From CAJBLF01 sp964424505 (GTDB lineage Bacteria; Patescibacteriota; Gracilibacteria; Absconditabacterales; Absconditicoccaceae): 8,838 nt of DNA. Below the pieces are notes generated by a model that did no database searches, had not been told where the DNA came from, and worked only from the letters and a program-made list of their open reading frames with translations. This document shows, one piece after another, positions 1 to 7,222 of the stretch. Each line of letters begins with the position of its first letter. The stretch's first letter is position 1. A program made the translations under genes and the position numbers. The stretch is taken from NCBI GenBank assembly GCA_964424505.1, contig CAYRIQ010000030.1, positions 1-8,838 on the forward strand, in the 5' to 3' direction.

Positions 1-149
1 ATGGTGTTATAATAGAAATTTAACAAACCCAGCACACTTTTTTTGTCTTTAAGCCGAATTTTATAAATGAATTTCTTGGGGGATAGCTACACAAAAAGTT
101 CTATTATGCCAAAAGCTAGATTGATAGATCAATTGTTTGAAAATATATC
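1..149. other. non-coding region downstream of secY
   Basis: I see no credible gene here on either strand. UAA or UAG codons interrupt the minus-strand frames and no ribosomal-protein or adk/map-like sequence appears. Some pairing potential exists: a 9-nt inverted repeat (ATAATAGAA at 10-18, TTCTATTAT at 99-107), and inside it CCCAG at 28-32 can pair with CTTGGG near 84-89 with one bulge. This could mean a small structured RNA, but it matches no RNA family I recognise, and no tRNA cloverleaf or SRP/tmRNA motif was found. The left edge could also be the end of an unseen gene. Confidence 0.5.
5..13 (+). promoter_or_regulatory. possible extended -10 promoter element
   Basis: TGTTATAAT reads as an extended -10 box (TG, one base, TATAAT) on the plus strand. 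Any -35 box would lie outside the window. If real, transcription would start near position 20 and run about 170 nt into the symmetrical terminator at 150-196. In DNA this AT-rich a TATAAT match is weak evidence. Confidence 0.2.
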
Positions 150-196
150 AAAAAACTGAGTTTATATACTTTTAACGTATGCTCACTCAGTCTTTT
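150..196 (-). terminator. intrinsic terminator after secY, possibly bidirectional
   Basis: On the minus strand a stem ACTGAGT (191-185) pairs perfectly with ACTCAGT (161-155), and a nested 4-bp ATAC/GTAT stem lies in the loop. The second arm runs directly into a U tract (the A run at 150-154). A-rich sequence before the first arm can extend the stem by pairing with the U tract. It begins about 30 nt after the secY stop codon, as expected for the end of this operon. On the plus strand the same stem is followed by CTTTT, so it may also end transcription arriving from the left. Confidence 0.7.
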
Positions 197-227
197 ATAT
201 TAGAAATATATGTCTTGATACTAATTT

Positions 228-1583
228 TTACATTTGATGAAGATTTTTGGAAACAGTGCCCAAATCTATTTTATCATATCTTTGCATAAGCATATCTGTT
301 TTGATTTTATTCATAATATCCTGTACTACTCCTACAATAATAATAACTCCAGAACCAGTAACAACTACAGGCAACGATCAAAGTGATTGTACCAATGTCT
401 GGACAAATGGAATATAATTGAGAATATAACTATAAATTCCTATAAACGCCAATCCAGCTCCTCATCGAAGACAAAGATGCATCAAAATACCATTAATATA
501 TTTAGCTGTCTCTTTTCCTGGTCTGATTCCTGGCACAAAACCACCTCTTTTTTGGATGTTATCTGCGATTTTCTCCGGAGAAAATACAATCAATGTATAG
601 AAAAACGTAAAGACAATAATAAGTACAAAATAGAGAACAATTGCAGGTACTCAAGGTTGTTGAGTATAAATATTGAGATTTGCTTCTATCCAATTTGCCA
701 TACCGACCAGTTTAAGATTCATAGGCTGAAATTGAGTAATAAGCTTAGATAATAAATAAGGAAACGATACAAATGCTATAGAGAAGATAATAGGTACCAT
801 TCCTACAGGATTCATAGGAATAGGCAATGAAGATGACTCTTCTACTCTTCCTCTTCTAGCGTAAATCACAGGTATTTCTTTGATAGACTTAAGAATAAAT
901 ATAGAAAGCAATACCAATCCAAGCACAATAATCAGCATAAATAGAATAACTCACACTATATTATCTGATCCAGCCATACTGCCGTAAATTTTTTGAGTAA
1001 TACCTGCTACGATAGATGCAAATATCAGCATTGAAGTACCATTGGATACACCTTTTTCTGTAATCAATTCACCTATCCACATAAGCAACACTGATCAAAC
1101 AGTCATAGTAAACGCTGTCACGATAAGGTTTAATGGCGCAGTACTAATTACATTACCTCAAAGAAGATAATTGATAAAAAACACCATTCCTATAGATTGA
1201 AGAAACGCTAATGGCACAGAAAGATATCTTGTATATTGTTGTATTTTTTGTTGTCCAACTTCACCTTGTTCAGTAAGTTCTTCAAGCTTTGGAACTACAG
1301 ACCCAAGAAGTTGCATAATAATAGATGCATTGATGAATGGAGCTAGTCCAACAGCGATTAAGGCAAATTGATCCAAAGAACCTCACAAAAGCATAATAAA
1401 ATATCCCAATCAAGAATCTCCCGTATTTATGGTTTTTGCCATCAATGCAGTAATATCCACAAATGGTACAGGAATAAATACCAAAAGTCTATAAACCGCA
1501 AGCATCACGAGAGTAAAGATAATTTTCTTTTTTATGCTAGGATTTTCTCGAATTTCTTTGAGTTTTTTTAAGAATTTTTCCAT
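228..1583 (-). CDS. secY: preprotein translocase subunit SecY
   Basis: Channel subunit of the SecYEG translocon in the cytoplasmic membrane, which passes unfolded proteins across or into the membrane. The frame gives 451 aa (usual about 430-450) only if UGA is Gly; there are 8 UGA codons (residues 58, 67, 142, 163, 211, 311, 374, 402). Family marks: a basic N-terminus then the first membrane helix at about 21-39 ending in FIPVP, GELITEKGVSNGTSMLIFA at about 171-189, the cytoplasmic loop RGGFVPGIRPGKETAKYING at about 346-365, and a last helix running into VVQDIMNK at about 419-426. About ten hydrophobic segments are visible. Two CGA codons (12 and 373) fall where homologues often have Trp; residue 373 lies in a membrane helix, where Arg would be odd. 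It starts 27 nt after the rplO stop and ends with UAA before a terminator, so it looks like the last gene of the operon. No adk, map or infA follows within the window. Confidence 0.97.
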
Positions 1584-1610
1584 CAAAAAGGGGATAATAC
1601 ACTTAAAAAA

Positions 1611-2375
1611 TTATTTAGTTTTTTTGGTTGTAGCTTTCTTAGTTGTTGGTTTTTTTACTGCAATAGTTGGTTTTTTTACTGCAATAGTTTCTTTTTTTAC
1701 TACAGGTTTTTTTGTTGTAGTTATTTTTTTTACTATTGCTACCTTTACTGGTGTTTCTACTTTTGCAGTATCTATTTTAGTTTTTTTGATTTCTTTTTTT
1801 ACTTCTTCCTTTTGTATATCATTTTTTATTGTTTTTTTCTCAACAACTGTTTTAATTTTCAGTTTACCAACTTTAGATTTTTTATCTTTGACTATTTTTG
1901 CAGGAGCTTTCCTTGAAAGTGAATGAACAGTTCCAGGATGTTCCATTTTTTGTTTTGCACCAGCAGAAAAAGCATCAATATCTTTAAAAGAAAGATGTTT
2001 AGCGTAATCCCCATGGGACAAAAGCTTTACAAAAACATTTGCAGTTTTGATATATCACAAATCTTTCAAAAGTTGTTTAGTAATTTCCATTGCATCAGTA
2101 ATCCTTGGATCAGCATCAAGTGCACCAAGATTGACAATAACCACTTTTTTTACAAGTTTATAATATCTTGTAAATCATCTTGCTTTAGGCAATCTTTGAA
2201 CGATAGATGTTTTTCATCCTTCAAAAAATGCTTTCATAGAATGTCAGCTTCTAGATTTTTGTCCTTTTAGTCCTTTTCCAGAATAATTTCCTGTTCCTGT
2301 AGCATTTCATCTTCCCTTCCTTCTTGCCTTATCTTTTAGTCACTTACTTTTTTGCAATTGATGGATTTTCATCAT
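1611..2375 (-). CDS. rplO: 50S ribosomal protein L15 with long Lys-rich tail
   Basis: Large-subunit protein L15, which binds 23S rRNA late in assembly. With UGA as Gly it is 254 aa; L15 is usually about 145-150. The core (about 1-150) has the usual N-terminus MKIHQL, the Gly/Arg-rich loop with SGKGLKGQKSRSGH at about 32-45, then FFEGGKTSIVQRLPKARGFTR at about 50-70. UGA codons give Gly 12, 23, 44, 54, 67 and 107. From about 151 to the end there is a Lys/Thr/Val/Pro/Ala-rich low-complexity tail with no recognisable domain, including two perfect copies of TIAVKKP; it is probably disordered and RNA-binding. Two ATG codons lie side by side (2375 and 2372); the second gives the more typical N-terminus. 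It lies directly downstream of rpsE, where rpmD (L30) is normally found between them. UAA stop. Confidence 0.96.
1646..1687. repeat. 21-nt tandem repeat, two perfect copies, in rplO
   Basis: Two identical 21-nt units (1646-1666 and 1667-1687) each contain a run of seven T on the plus strand and encode TIAVKKP on the minus strand. A degenerate third unit follows up to about 1705. The repeat keeps the reading frame, so copy number could change tail length without a frameshift. Confidence 0.85.
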
Positions 2376-2421
2376 AGATATATAAGATAATAAATACTGT
2401 ATTAAATCAAAAGAATATGTA

Positions 2422-3108
2422 TTATTTTTTTGTCGTCTTTTTTACGGTTGGTTTTTTTTCTACTTTTTTTTCGAGTTTTACTACTTTTGGCTCAGCAGCT
2501 GCTTCAGTTACAACAACTGGCGCCTTCTTTTCCAACTCTTGTTTTGCTTGTATTTCTTTAACTACGGATGCAACTTCATTTTGCGATTCAGCTTTTTCAT
2601 CTGTAGTTTCATGTGCAACTTTTTTAACTACACGTTTATTGAAATAATCAGCATGTTTATATGCAGACAAAGCTCTTATAGTAGCAAGAGCATTATTTAA
2701 TTTATTGTTTGATCACATGATTTTTGATAACATATTTTCAAATCCAGCAAGCTCCAAAACAGCTCTCACAGATGATCAAGCCTTAAGTCCTGTACCAGCA
2801 GTAGCAGGCAAAAGCTTAATAATACAAGATTTATATTTTGTTGTTGTAGGATAAGGAACTGTTTGGTTTCCCGTAATAGGCACGACAAACATAGTTTTGT
2901 AAGCTTCACGAGAAGCTTTACTTACTGCAGCACTTACATCTGGTCCTTTAGCAACACCTATTCAAACCTTACCTTTTTTGTTTCCTACCAAAATAGTAGC
3001 TCTAAAAGATAGCTTTCTTCCACCAGTTGTAACTCTTGTCACTCTTCTGACTTCCAACAAAAGTTCATCAAATTCTTTTTTTACCTTATCTTTATTTCAA
3101 GGTCTCAT
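2422..3108 (-). CDS. rpsE: 30S ribosomal protein S5 with Lys/Glu/Ala-rich tail
   Basis: Small-subunit protein S5, near the mRNA entry site and involved in decoding accuracy. The frame gives 228 aa, against about 165 in E. coli. The S5 fold spans about 1-158: VTRVTTGGRKLSFRATILVG at about 23-42, KGKVGIGVAKG at about 45-55, then PATAGTGLKAGSSVRAVLEL at about 101-120, and GSNNKLNNALATIRAL at about 132-147. UGA supplies Gly 4, 49, 111 and 132, all in places where S5 normally has or tolerates Gly. Residues from about 160 to 228 are a charged tail rich in K, E, A and V, ending TVKKTTKK. Its composition resembles the L15 tail encoded next door. It starts 26 nt after the rplR stop and ends with UAA, 46 nt before rplO, with no rpmD between. 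Confidence 0.97.
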
Positions 3109-3134
3109 GAAAAATAATTGTTAAAATAATAAAA

Positions 3135-3494
3135 TTATATAGCTATACCTCACATTCTAATACCATCCACAAAAGCTTTTACTCTTCCATGGAAAAGATT
3201 TCCATTTCTATCAAAAACAGCTTTTTCTATACCTTGTTTTTTCATAAGAACAGCTAAAGCTTCTCAAGCTTTTTGGGCCGAATCCGTCTTAGTAGTTCCC
3301 TGAGTATTTTTATCACAAATATGACAAAGTACTTTCCCTGTAGTATCAAGAACTTGAGCTTTCATATATTTATTTGATTTTTCCACAATTATTCTAAAAT
3401 CTGGATAACTAGCTTTTATCTTTTCATTTATTCTTTTTTTTCTACCAAGAAATTTTCTCGTTGCTTCTTTGATACGTTTTGTGATTTTCAACAT
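3135..3494 (-). CDS. rplR: 50S ribosomal protein L18
   Basis: L18 binds 5S rRNA and, with L5, anchors it in the central protuberance of the large subunit. The product is 119 aa, close to the usual 117-120. A basic N-terminus (about 1-25) is followed by the conserved core, and the C-terminal family signature FDRNGNLFHGRVKAFVDGIR stands at about 94-113. In-frame UGA codons give Gly 77 and Gly 115; read as stop, the first would remove the whole signature. The end MGGIAI matches the usual GG-hydrophobic C-terminus. It lies between rplF and rpsE as in most bacteria. UAA stop. Confidence 0.96.
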
Positions 3495-3557
3495 TGTAGT
3501 ACAAAATAAGATAATAAATATATTTTAATTCATGGAATCTGTCTTATGATCTAATTA

Positions 3558-4103
3558 TTATTTTTTCGCTGCTTTACCAGGCTTTAATTTGATATATTCA
3601 TCAAAATATCTAATTCCCTTTCCTTTATATGGTTCTGGTTTTTTAAGTGCTTTTACTTTAGCAGCATATTCTCCTAGATATTGCTTATCAATACCATTGA
3701 GAGTAATAATATAATTTCATTTGATATCTTGTTCAACTTTTGCTTGAATACTCTGTGGAATAGAAAAATTAACTTTATGAGACAATCATAATGCAAAAAT
3801 AAAATTTGTTCCCTCTATTTTAGCAGAATATCCTACTCCCATAACCAAAAGTTTTTTTTCATATCCATGAGTCACTCAGTGAATCATATTTGCAAGCAAA
3901 GTCCTTGAAAGTCACCAAAAATTTCGCTGATCTTTATTTTCTACAGAAGTAATGGCGTGAGTACCATCAACTTGTATCATAACTCCTGGCACAAATGTAT
4001 GAGACAATTCTCATTTAGGTCCTTTTACACGTACAGTAGAACCATCAATATGCAATTCTACTCACGTAGGTATCTCTATCATTTTTTTTCCAATTTTTGA
4101 CAT
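3558..4103 (-). CDS. rplF: 50S ribosomal protein L6
   Basis: L6 binds 23S rRNA near the sarcin-ricin loop and the factor-binding site. The frame encodes 181 aa (usual about 177-180). Both L6 repeats are present: N-terminal MSKIGKKMIEIPTGV with VKGPKGEL at about 26-33, and the C-terminal half with VMGVGYSAKIEG at about 87-98 and the signature PEPYKGKGIRY at about 156-166. UGA supplies Gly 14, 31, 64, 76, 106 and 129. A CGA codon at residue 60 is at a variable position just before FWGLSR, so it says little about whether CGA is Trp or Arg. An 83-nt spacer with no clear structure separates it from rpsH. UAA stop. Confidence 0.97.
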
Positions 4104-4186
4104 AACTTTATATGAACAAATAAATAGTAATTTTAGACCTGAAACAACAACATTTTTATTAAACACTCAAAAAATCCAAATAGTTT

Positions 4187-4591
4187 TTAATAAATTTCAG
4201 CAATAAGTTCTCCTCCAAGTTTTTTTTGTTTTGCTACATGCGCAGGCATCAATCATTCATTCGTAGAAATAATTCCTATTCACTTTCCTCCAGCTACTGA
4301 AGTAATATTTTTATAGCTCACATACCATGGCCTAGAAGGCTTAGAAAAAAATTTTATATTCGGGACATCATCGACAGGATTGACTACTTTTTTAAGTACG
4401 ATATTTATATATCTTTTTGTATCCTCTTCTTTGATTTCAAAACTTTTAACAAATCCATATTGTTTCAAAAGCTCCAAAACCTTGATTTTAAATTTCGAAA
4501 AAGGAACAAAGTCTACAGAAGTTTTTCTAGCCATATATGCGTTTTTTATTCTAATAAATAGATCATGGATAGGAGCGTTAATATAGGTCAT
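4187..4591 (-). CDS. rpsH: 30S ribosomal protein S8
   Basis: S8 binds the central domain of 16S rRNA and, in E. coli, represses its own spc operon by binding the mRNA. The product is 134 aa (usual about 130-132). The N-terminus APIHDLFIRIKNAYMA is the familiar S8 start. The C-terminal part, SVAGGKGIGIISTNEGLMPA followed by VAKQKKLGGELIAEIY, carries the rRNA-binding signature. UGA encodes Gly 104 and Gly 113, so a standard-code reading would cut off the most conserved region. The 93-nt spacer upstream carries two hairpins, which makes local control by S8 conceivable. UAA stop. Confidence 0.96.
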
Positions 4592-4621
4592 TTAGAATAA
4601 TAATTAATGATAAATGAATAT

Positions 4622-4650
4622 ACAGAATAGTGAAATTCACTAACTTCTGT
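4622..4650 (-). promoter_or_regulatory. 12-bp hairpin in the rpsN-rpsH spacer
   Basis: In the minus-strand transcript ACAGAA, a 2-nt bulge (GU), then UAGUGA pair with UCACUA and UUCUGU around an AUU loop. That makes 12 base pairs with only one bulge. No U tract follows, so it is not an ordinary terminator. It lies about 30 nt before the rpsH start codon. Possible roles, all inferred: a regulatory protein-binding site (S8 is the obvious candidate), an RNase processing site, or an attenuator. Confidence 0.55.
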
Positions 4651-4666
4651 CTACCAAAAAGGTAGA
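4650..4666 (-). promoter_or_regulatory. 6-bp hairpin next to the 4622-4650 hairpin
   Basis: In the transcript UCUACC and GGUAGA form a perfect 6-bp stem around a U5 loop. It directly abuts the larger hairpin downstream and shares one base with it, so both cannot be fully formed at once, or they stack end to end. It lies about 20 nt after the rpsN stop codon. Confidence 0.45.
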
Positions 4667-4684
4667 ACAATAAAAAATAAATAA

Positions 4685-4900
4685 TTATCGGCTTGCTTTT
4701 CTAAGTCACATAATTGTTCCTTCTCTTGCATACTTTCTCAAACACACTCTACAAACACCAAAATCTCTAATATATGATTTTGATCTACCACATAGCCTAC
4801 ATCTATTGTAATATTTAGTGGGCTGTTTAAGTGCTTTTCCTTCAACGAATCTTTGTTCGTACATTTTTCATTGTTTCGCCTTTAATGAAGATTTTGCCAT
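4685..4900 (-). CDS. rpsN: 30S ribosomal protein S14, zinc-binding short form
   Basis: S14 sits in the head of the small subunit beside S3 and S10. The product is 71 aa, a little longer than the usual 61-residue type Z form. Four cysteines, C34-x2-C37 and C50-x2-C53, form the zinc ribbon of that type. UGA gives Gly 11 and Gly 65. The last codon before UAA is CGA, so the C-terminus reads LRKAS plus CGA. In type Z S14 the C-terminus is very commonly KASW, which makes CGA=Trp the natural reading. It lies between rplE and rpsH as in other spc operons. Confidence 0.96.
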
Positions 4901-4943
4901 GTAACTAGTATAATTAATAAATAAACTTTATATGTATATATCT

Positions 4944-5483
4944 TTATTTAAAGATAAATCAGAGTGCTTCGAGTAATGCTTTTGCATGAAGATTATCTTT
5001 CGTTGTAGTAACAATAGTCACTTGCAATCCCATAGTTGTTACGACATCATCTAAAGCAAGTTCAGGAAAAATGTTGTAATTTGGGATTCAAAGATTGAAG
5101 TTTCATTGTCCATCAAAGTTTTTTTCACTAAACCCAGAAAAATCTCTAAGCCTTGGAATAACCAACTTGGTAAATCTATCAAGAAAATCATACGCTTTTT
5201 GTTTTCTCAAAGTTGTTTGGAGCATTACCGGCATTCCCTCTCTTAGCTTAAAATTTGAAATAGCTTTTTTCGATTTCAAAACACGAGCTTTTTGTCCAGT
5301 AATTTTATTGATAATTTTTTCAAATTCTTCAAAATCTTTAAGTGATTTTCTAGTTGCCAAAGATCATATCCCAATAGCTATAACAACTTTATCAATCTTT
5401 GGAACAGCATTGATATTTTTGATAGCTAATTGTTGTTGAAGATTTTTTAGCGTTTTTGTAGTAAATGCTTCTAATGTATTCAT
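4944..5483 (-). CDS. rplE: 50S ribosomal protein L5
   Basis: L5 binds 5S rRNA in the central protuberance and contacts P-site tRNA. The product is 179 aa, the typical length. Recognisable parts are NAVPKIDKVVIAIGIG at about 25-40, TGQKARVLKSKKAISNFKLR at about 62-81, REGMPVMLQTTLR, and the signature RLRDFSGFSEKNFDGQGNFN followed by LGIPNYNIFPE at about 111-141. Four UGA codons give Gly 40, 127, 132 and 175; three of them fall at conserved glycines of the family. It starts 30 nt after the rplX stop in a T-rich leader without a Shine-Dalgarno match. UAA stop. Confidence 0.97.
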
Positions 5484-5513
5484 GAAGTCAAAAATAAAAA
5501 CAATAAAAATAAA

Positions 5514-5807
5514 CTATTTAATAACAAATGTACATTTAGTTGCCTCTCTACCTTTTTTTCATTCTTTATCTATTACAACCTTGATTTTAGTAGCTTTTTT
5601 TTGTTCTGCAATATAATACATAACATTAGAGACATGAACAGGAAGTATTTTTTTGATAAATCATTTTCCTTTGACTGCCTTTTTCATTTCATTAACACCT
5701 TTAACGATTATATGATCATCATCTACAAATTTTTCAATAGTAGAGATCGTACCTTTAGCTTTTCAAGCAATCATAATTATAGGGTCTCAAGCTCTTAATT
5801 TTTTCAT
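5514..5807 (-). CDS. rplX: 50S ribosomal protein L24
   Basis: L24 starts large-subunit assembly by binding the 5' part of 23S rRNA and sits near the exit tunnel. The product is 97 aa (usual about 100-105). The KOW motif is at about 6-20: AGDPIIMIAGKAKGT, in which Gly 7 and Gly 15 are both UGA. VKGVNEMKKAVKGKG follows at about 35-49 and corresponds to the usual VEGVN-K-K segment. UGA also gives Gly 49 and 83. It is one of two genes in the window that stop with UAG. The leader is a run of TTATT-like units immediately before ATG. Confidence 0.94.
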
Positions 5808-5854
5808 AATAATAATAAATAAGAATAAATAATATATAATGTATCAAAGATGTA

Positions 5855-6235
5855 TTATACAACTTCTTCTGCCATGTTAGTAATAGCCTTATATCCAAGT
5901 TGTCTAAGTTCTTTTGCTACAGGACCAAAAATCCTTTTTCCTATCGGCTTGATTTCTCATTTTGCATCTTTACTCATAAGGATGACAGCGTTATCACCAA
6001 ATCTCACATAAGTACCATCTTTTCTAGTGATTTCTTTTCTTATTCTCACAACCAATGCTTGAGAAACTGTCCCTTTTTTGATAGCACTAGTAGGTAAAGC
6101 ACTTTTTATAGCAATCATAACTCTATCACCTACAGTAGCAGTTTTTGCGTTAGATCATTTTAAAATTCTAAATATCTGTCACTTTTTTGCTCAAGTGTTA
6201 TCAGCTATAATAACTGATGATTCATTCTTTAACAT
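5855..6235 (-). CDS. rplN: 50S ribosomal protein L14
   Basis: L14 lies at the subunit interface, contacts L19 and 16S rRNA, and is a target of the silencing factor RsfS in other bacteria. The product is 126 aa (usual 122-123). Conserved parts: IIADNTGAKKGQIFRILKGS at about 9-28 (usual VADNSGAK), VGDRVMIAIKSALP, VVRIRKEITRKDGTYVRFGDNAVIL at about 62-86, and the C-terminal PIGKRIFGPVAKELR at about 97-111. UGA gives Gly 15, 19, 27 and 93; Gly 15 in the ADNTGAK motif is close to invariant. It starts 27 nt after the rpsQ stop. UAA stop. Confidence 0.97.
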
Positions 6236-6262
6236 GAGAGATTACATTTAATATAAATAAAA

Positions 6263-6520
6263 TTATGCATTAACAATTTCTATAAATTTCCATTTTTTGA
6301 GCTTACTGACTGGTTTACATTCCCTAATTTTTACAAGATCTCAAAGTTTAGAAACATTATTTTCATCATGAGCATAATATCTTTTTCTTACGATAAATCT
6401 CTTTTTGTACAAAGGATGCATCTTTACTGATTTCACCAAAACAGTACGAGACTTATTTGTCTTATCGCTAATGACTTCTCAGACAAATTCTTTTATACTC
6501 TTATTTCATATTACCACCAT
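6263..6520 (-). CDS. rpsQ: 30S ribosomal protein S17
   Basis: S17 is a primary 16S rRNA-binding protein with an OB fold. The product is 85 aa, the normal length. VGEVISDKTNKSRTVLV at about 13-29 matches the usual GxVVSDKMxKTxVV, followed by HPLYKKRFIVRKRYYAHDEN at about 35-54, then LGDLVKIRECKPVSKLKKW at about 59-77, the S17 signature. UGA gives Gly 5, 14 and 60. The only usable start in this frame is the ATG at 6520-6518, inside the end of rpmC, so the two genes overlap by 20 nt in different frames. This suggests translational coupling. UAA stop. Confidence 0.95.
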
Positions 6521-6728
6521 TTTGTTCTTTAATTTTATGAGTTAAAACAGTATTTATCCTCGCTATTTTTATTTTAGTATCACCTATTTTGTGAGTTTCT
6601 TTGAGTCCTTTAATAGCATTTTTCATTTTATAAGAATAAAGTTCTTGTTTGAACATTCTTCTCATTTGGACAAGTTCTTTAATAGTTTTATCCTGTAATT
6701 CCTGTATAAATGTGATCTTTTTTTTCAT
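6501..6728 (-). CDS. rpmC: 50S ribosomal protein L29
   Basis: L29 is a small helical protein beside the exit tunnel, where trigger factor and SRP dock. The product is 75 aa, at the upper end of the usual 60-75. The two-helix pattern is clear: ELQDKTIKELVQMRRMFKQE near 10-29, then GDTKIKIARINTVL near 49-62, matching the family's IARIKT-L motif. It is the only gene here with no in-frame UGA. The upstream AATAGGCTATTA contains AGG, the nearest thing to a Shine-Dalgarno element in the window, but it is weak. Its last 20 nt overlap rpsQ. UAA stop. Confidence 0.95.
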   Translation of the reverse strand: MKKKITFIQELQDKTIKELVQMRRMFKQELYSYKMKNAIKGLKETHKIGDTKIKIARINTVLTHKIKEQNGGNMK

Positions 6729-6774
6729 TAATAGCCTATTTTAAATAGTAAATACGTGATGTTATTATTATAAA

Positions 6775-7194
6775 TTATTTGACTTCTCCTTTTTCTACAA
6801 ATCTTGCTTTAACTGACAATTTTTTAGATGCTTTAATCAATGCTTCTTTAGCAGCTTCTCTAGATATTCCCATAAGTTCAAAAAGTATTCTTCACTTTCT
6901 TACCGATGCAGTATAAATATCCACGTCTCCTTTTCCAGTACCCATAGGCATTTCAAGTCCTTTTTTGGTAAATGGAACATCAGGAAATATTCTAATCCAC
7001 ATCTTACCTGTTTTTTTTACAGATCTTACAATCACCTTTCTAGCAGCCTCTATTTCTTTATTTGAAATATATGAGCTCGTAATAGCCTTGAGTCCATATT
7101 GTCAAAAAGCAACAGTAGATCATCTATAACTTTTACCTTTAAGAGATCTAATAATAGGCTTTCTAAATTTCCATCTTTTTGGGGTCAACAACAT
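6775..7194 (-). CDS. rplP: 50S ribosomal protein L16
   Basis: L16 lies next to the A-site tRNA and the peptidyl-transferase centre and is needed for late maturation of the large subunit. The product is 139 aa (usual 136-138). Marks of the family: MLLTPKRWKFRK at 1-12, STVAFGQYGLKAI at about 26-38, then the segment ending EIEAARKVIVRSVKKTGKMWIRIFPDVP, and MGTGKGDVDIY followed by ELMGISREAAKEAL. UGA provides Gly 25, Gly 31 (the SFG/AFG glycine) and one in VRKGRILFEL. It starts 28 nt after the rpsC stop. UAA stop. Confidence 0.97.
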
Positions 7195-7222
7195 TATACT
7201 TTTGATCAAAACAAATAAAATA

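Noticed and set aside
60..110. G-rich start (GGGGGATAGCTAC) as a tRNA or tmRNA end
   Set aside because: No acceptor, anticodon or T-arm could be drawn, and no GTTCGA-type T-loop is present.
67..417. Plus-strand frame starting ATG that stays open to 417 if UGA is Gly
   Set aside because: It runs through the terminator and antisense to the 3' end of secY, has no ribosome-binding signal and resembles no family I know.
387..752. Plus-strand ORF of 121 codons, and other plus-strand ORFs across the window
   Set aside because: All lie antisense to conserved ribosomal-protein or secY sequence, with no family resemblance.
1534..1926. Plus-strand ORF of 130 codons with hydrophobic composition
   Set aside because: It is the complement of the Lys-rich L15 tail; AAA-rich codons on one strand give Phe-rich sequence on the other. 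No leader or homology.
6766..6771. TATAAT-like boxes in several spacers (rplP-rpmC, rpsC-rplP)
   Set aside because: No suitable -35 box at 16-18 bases, and such matches are expected by chance in DNA this AT-rich.
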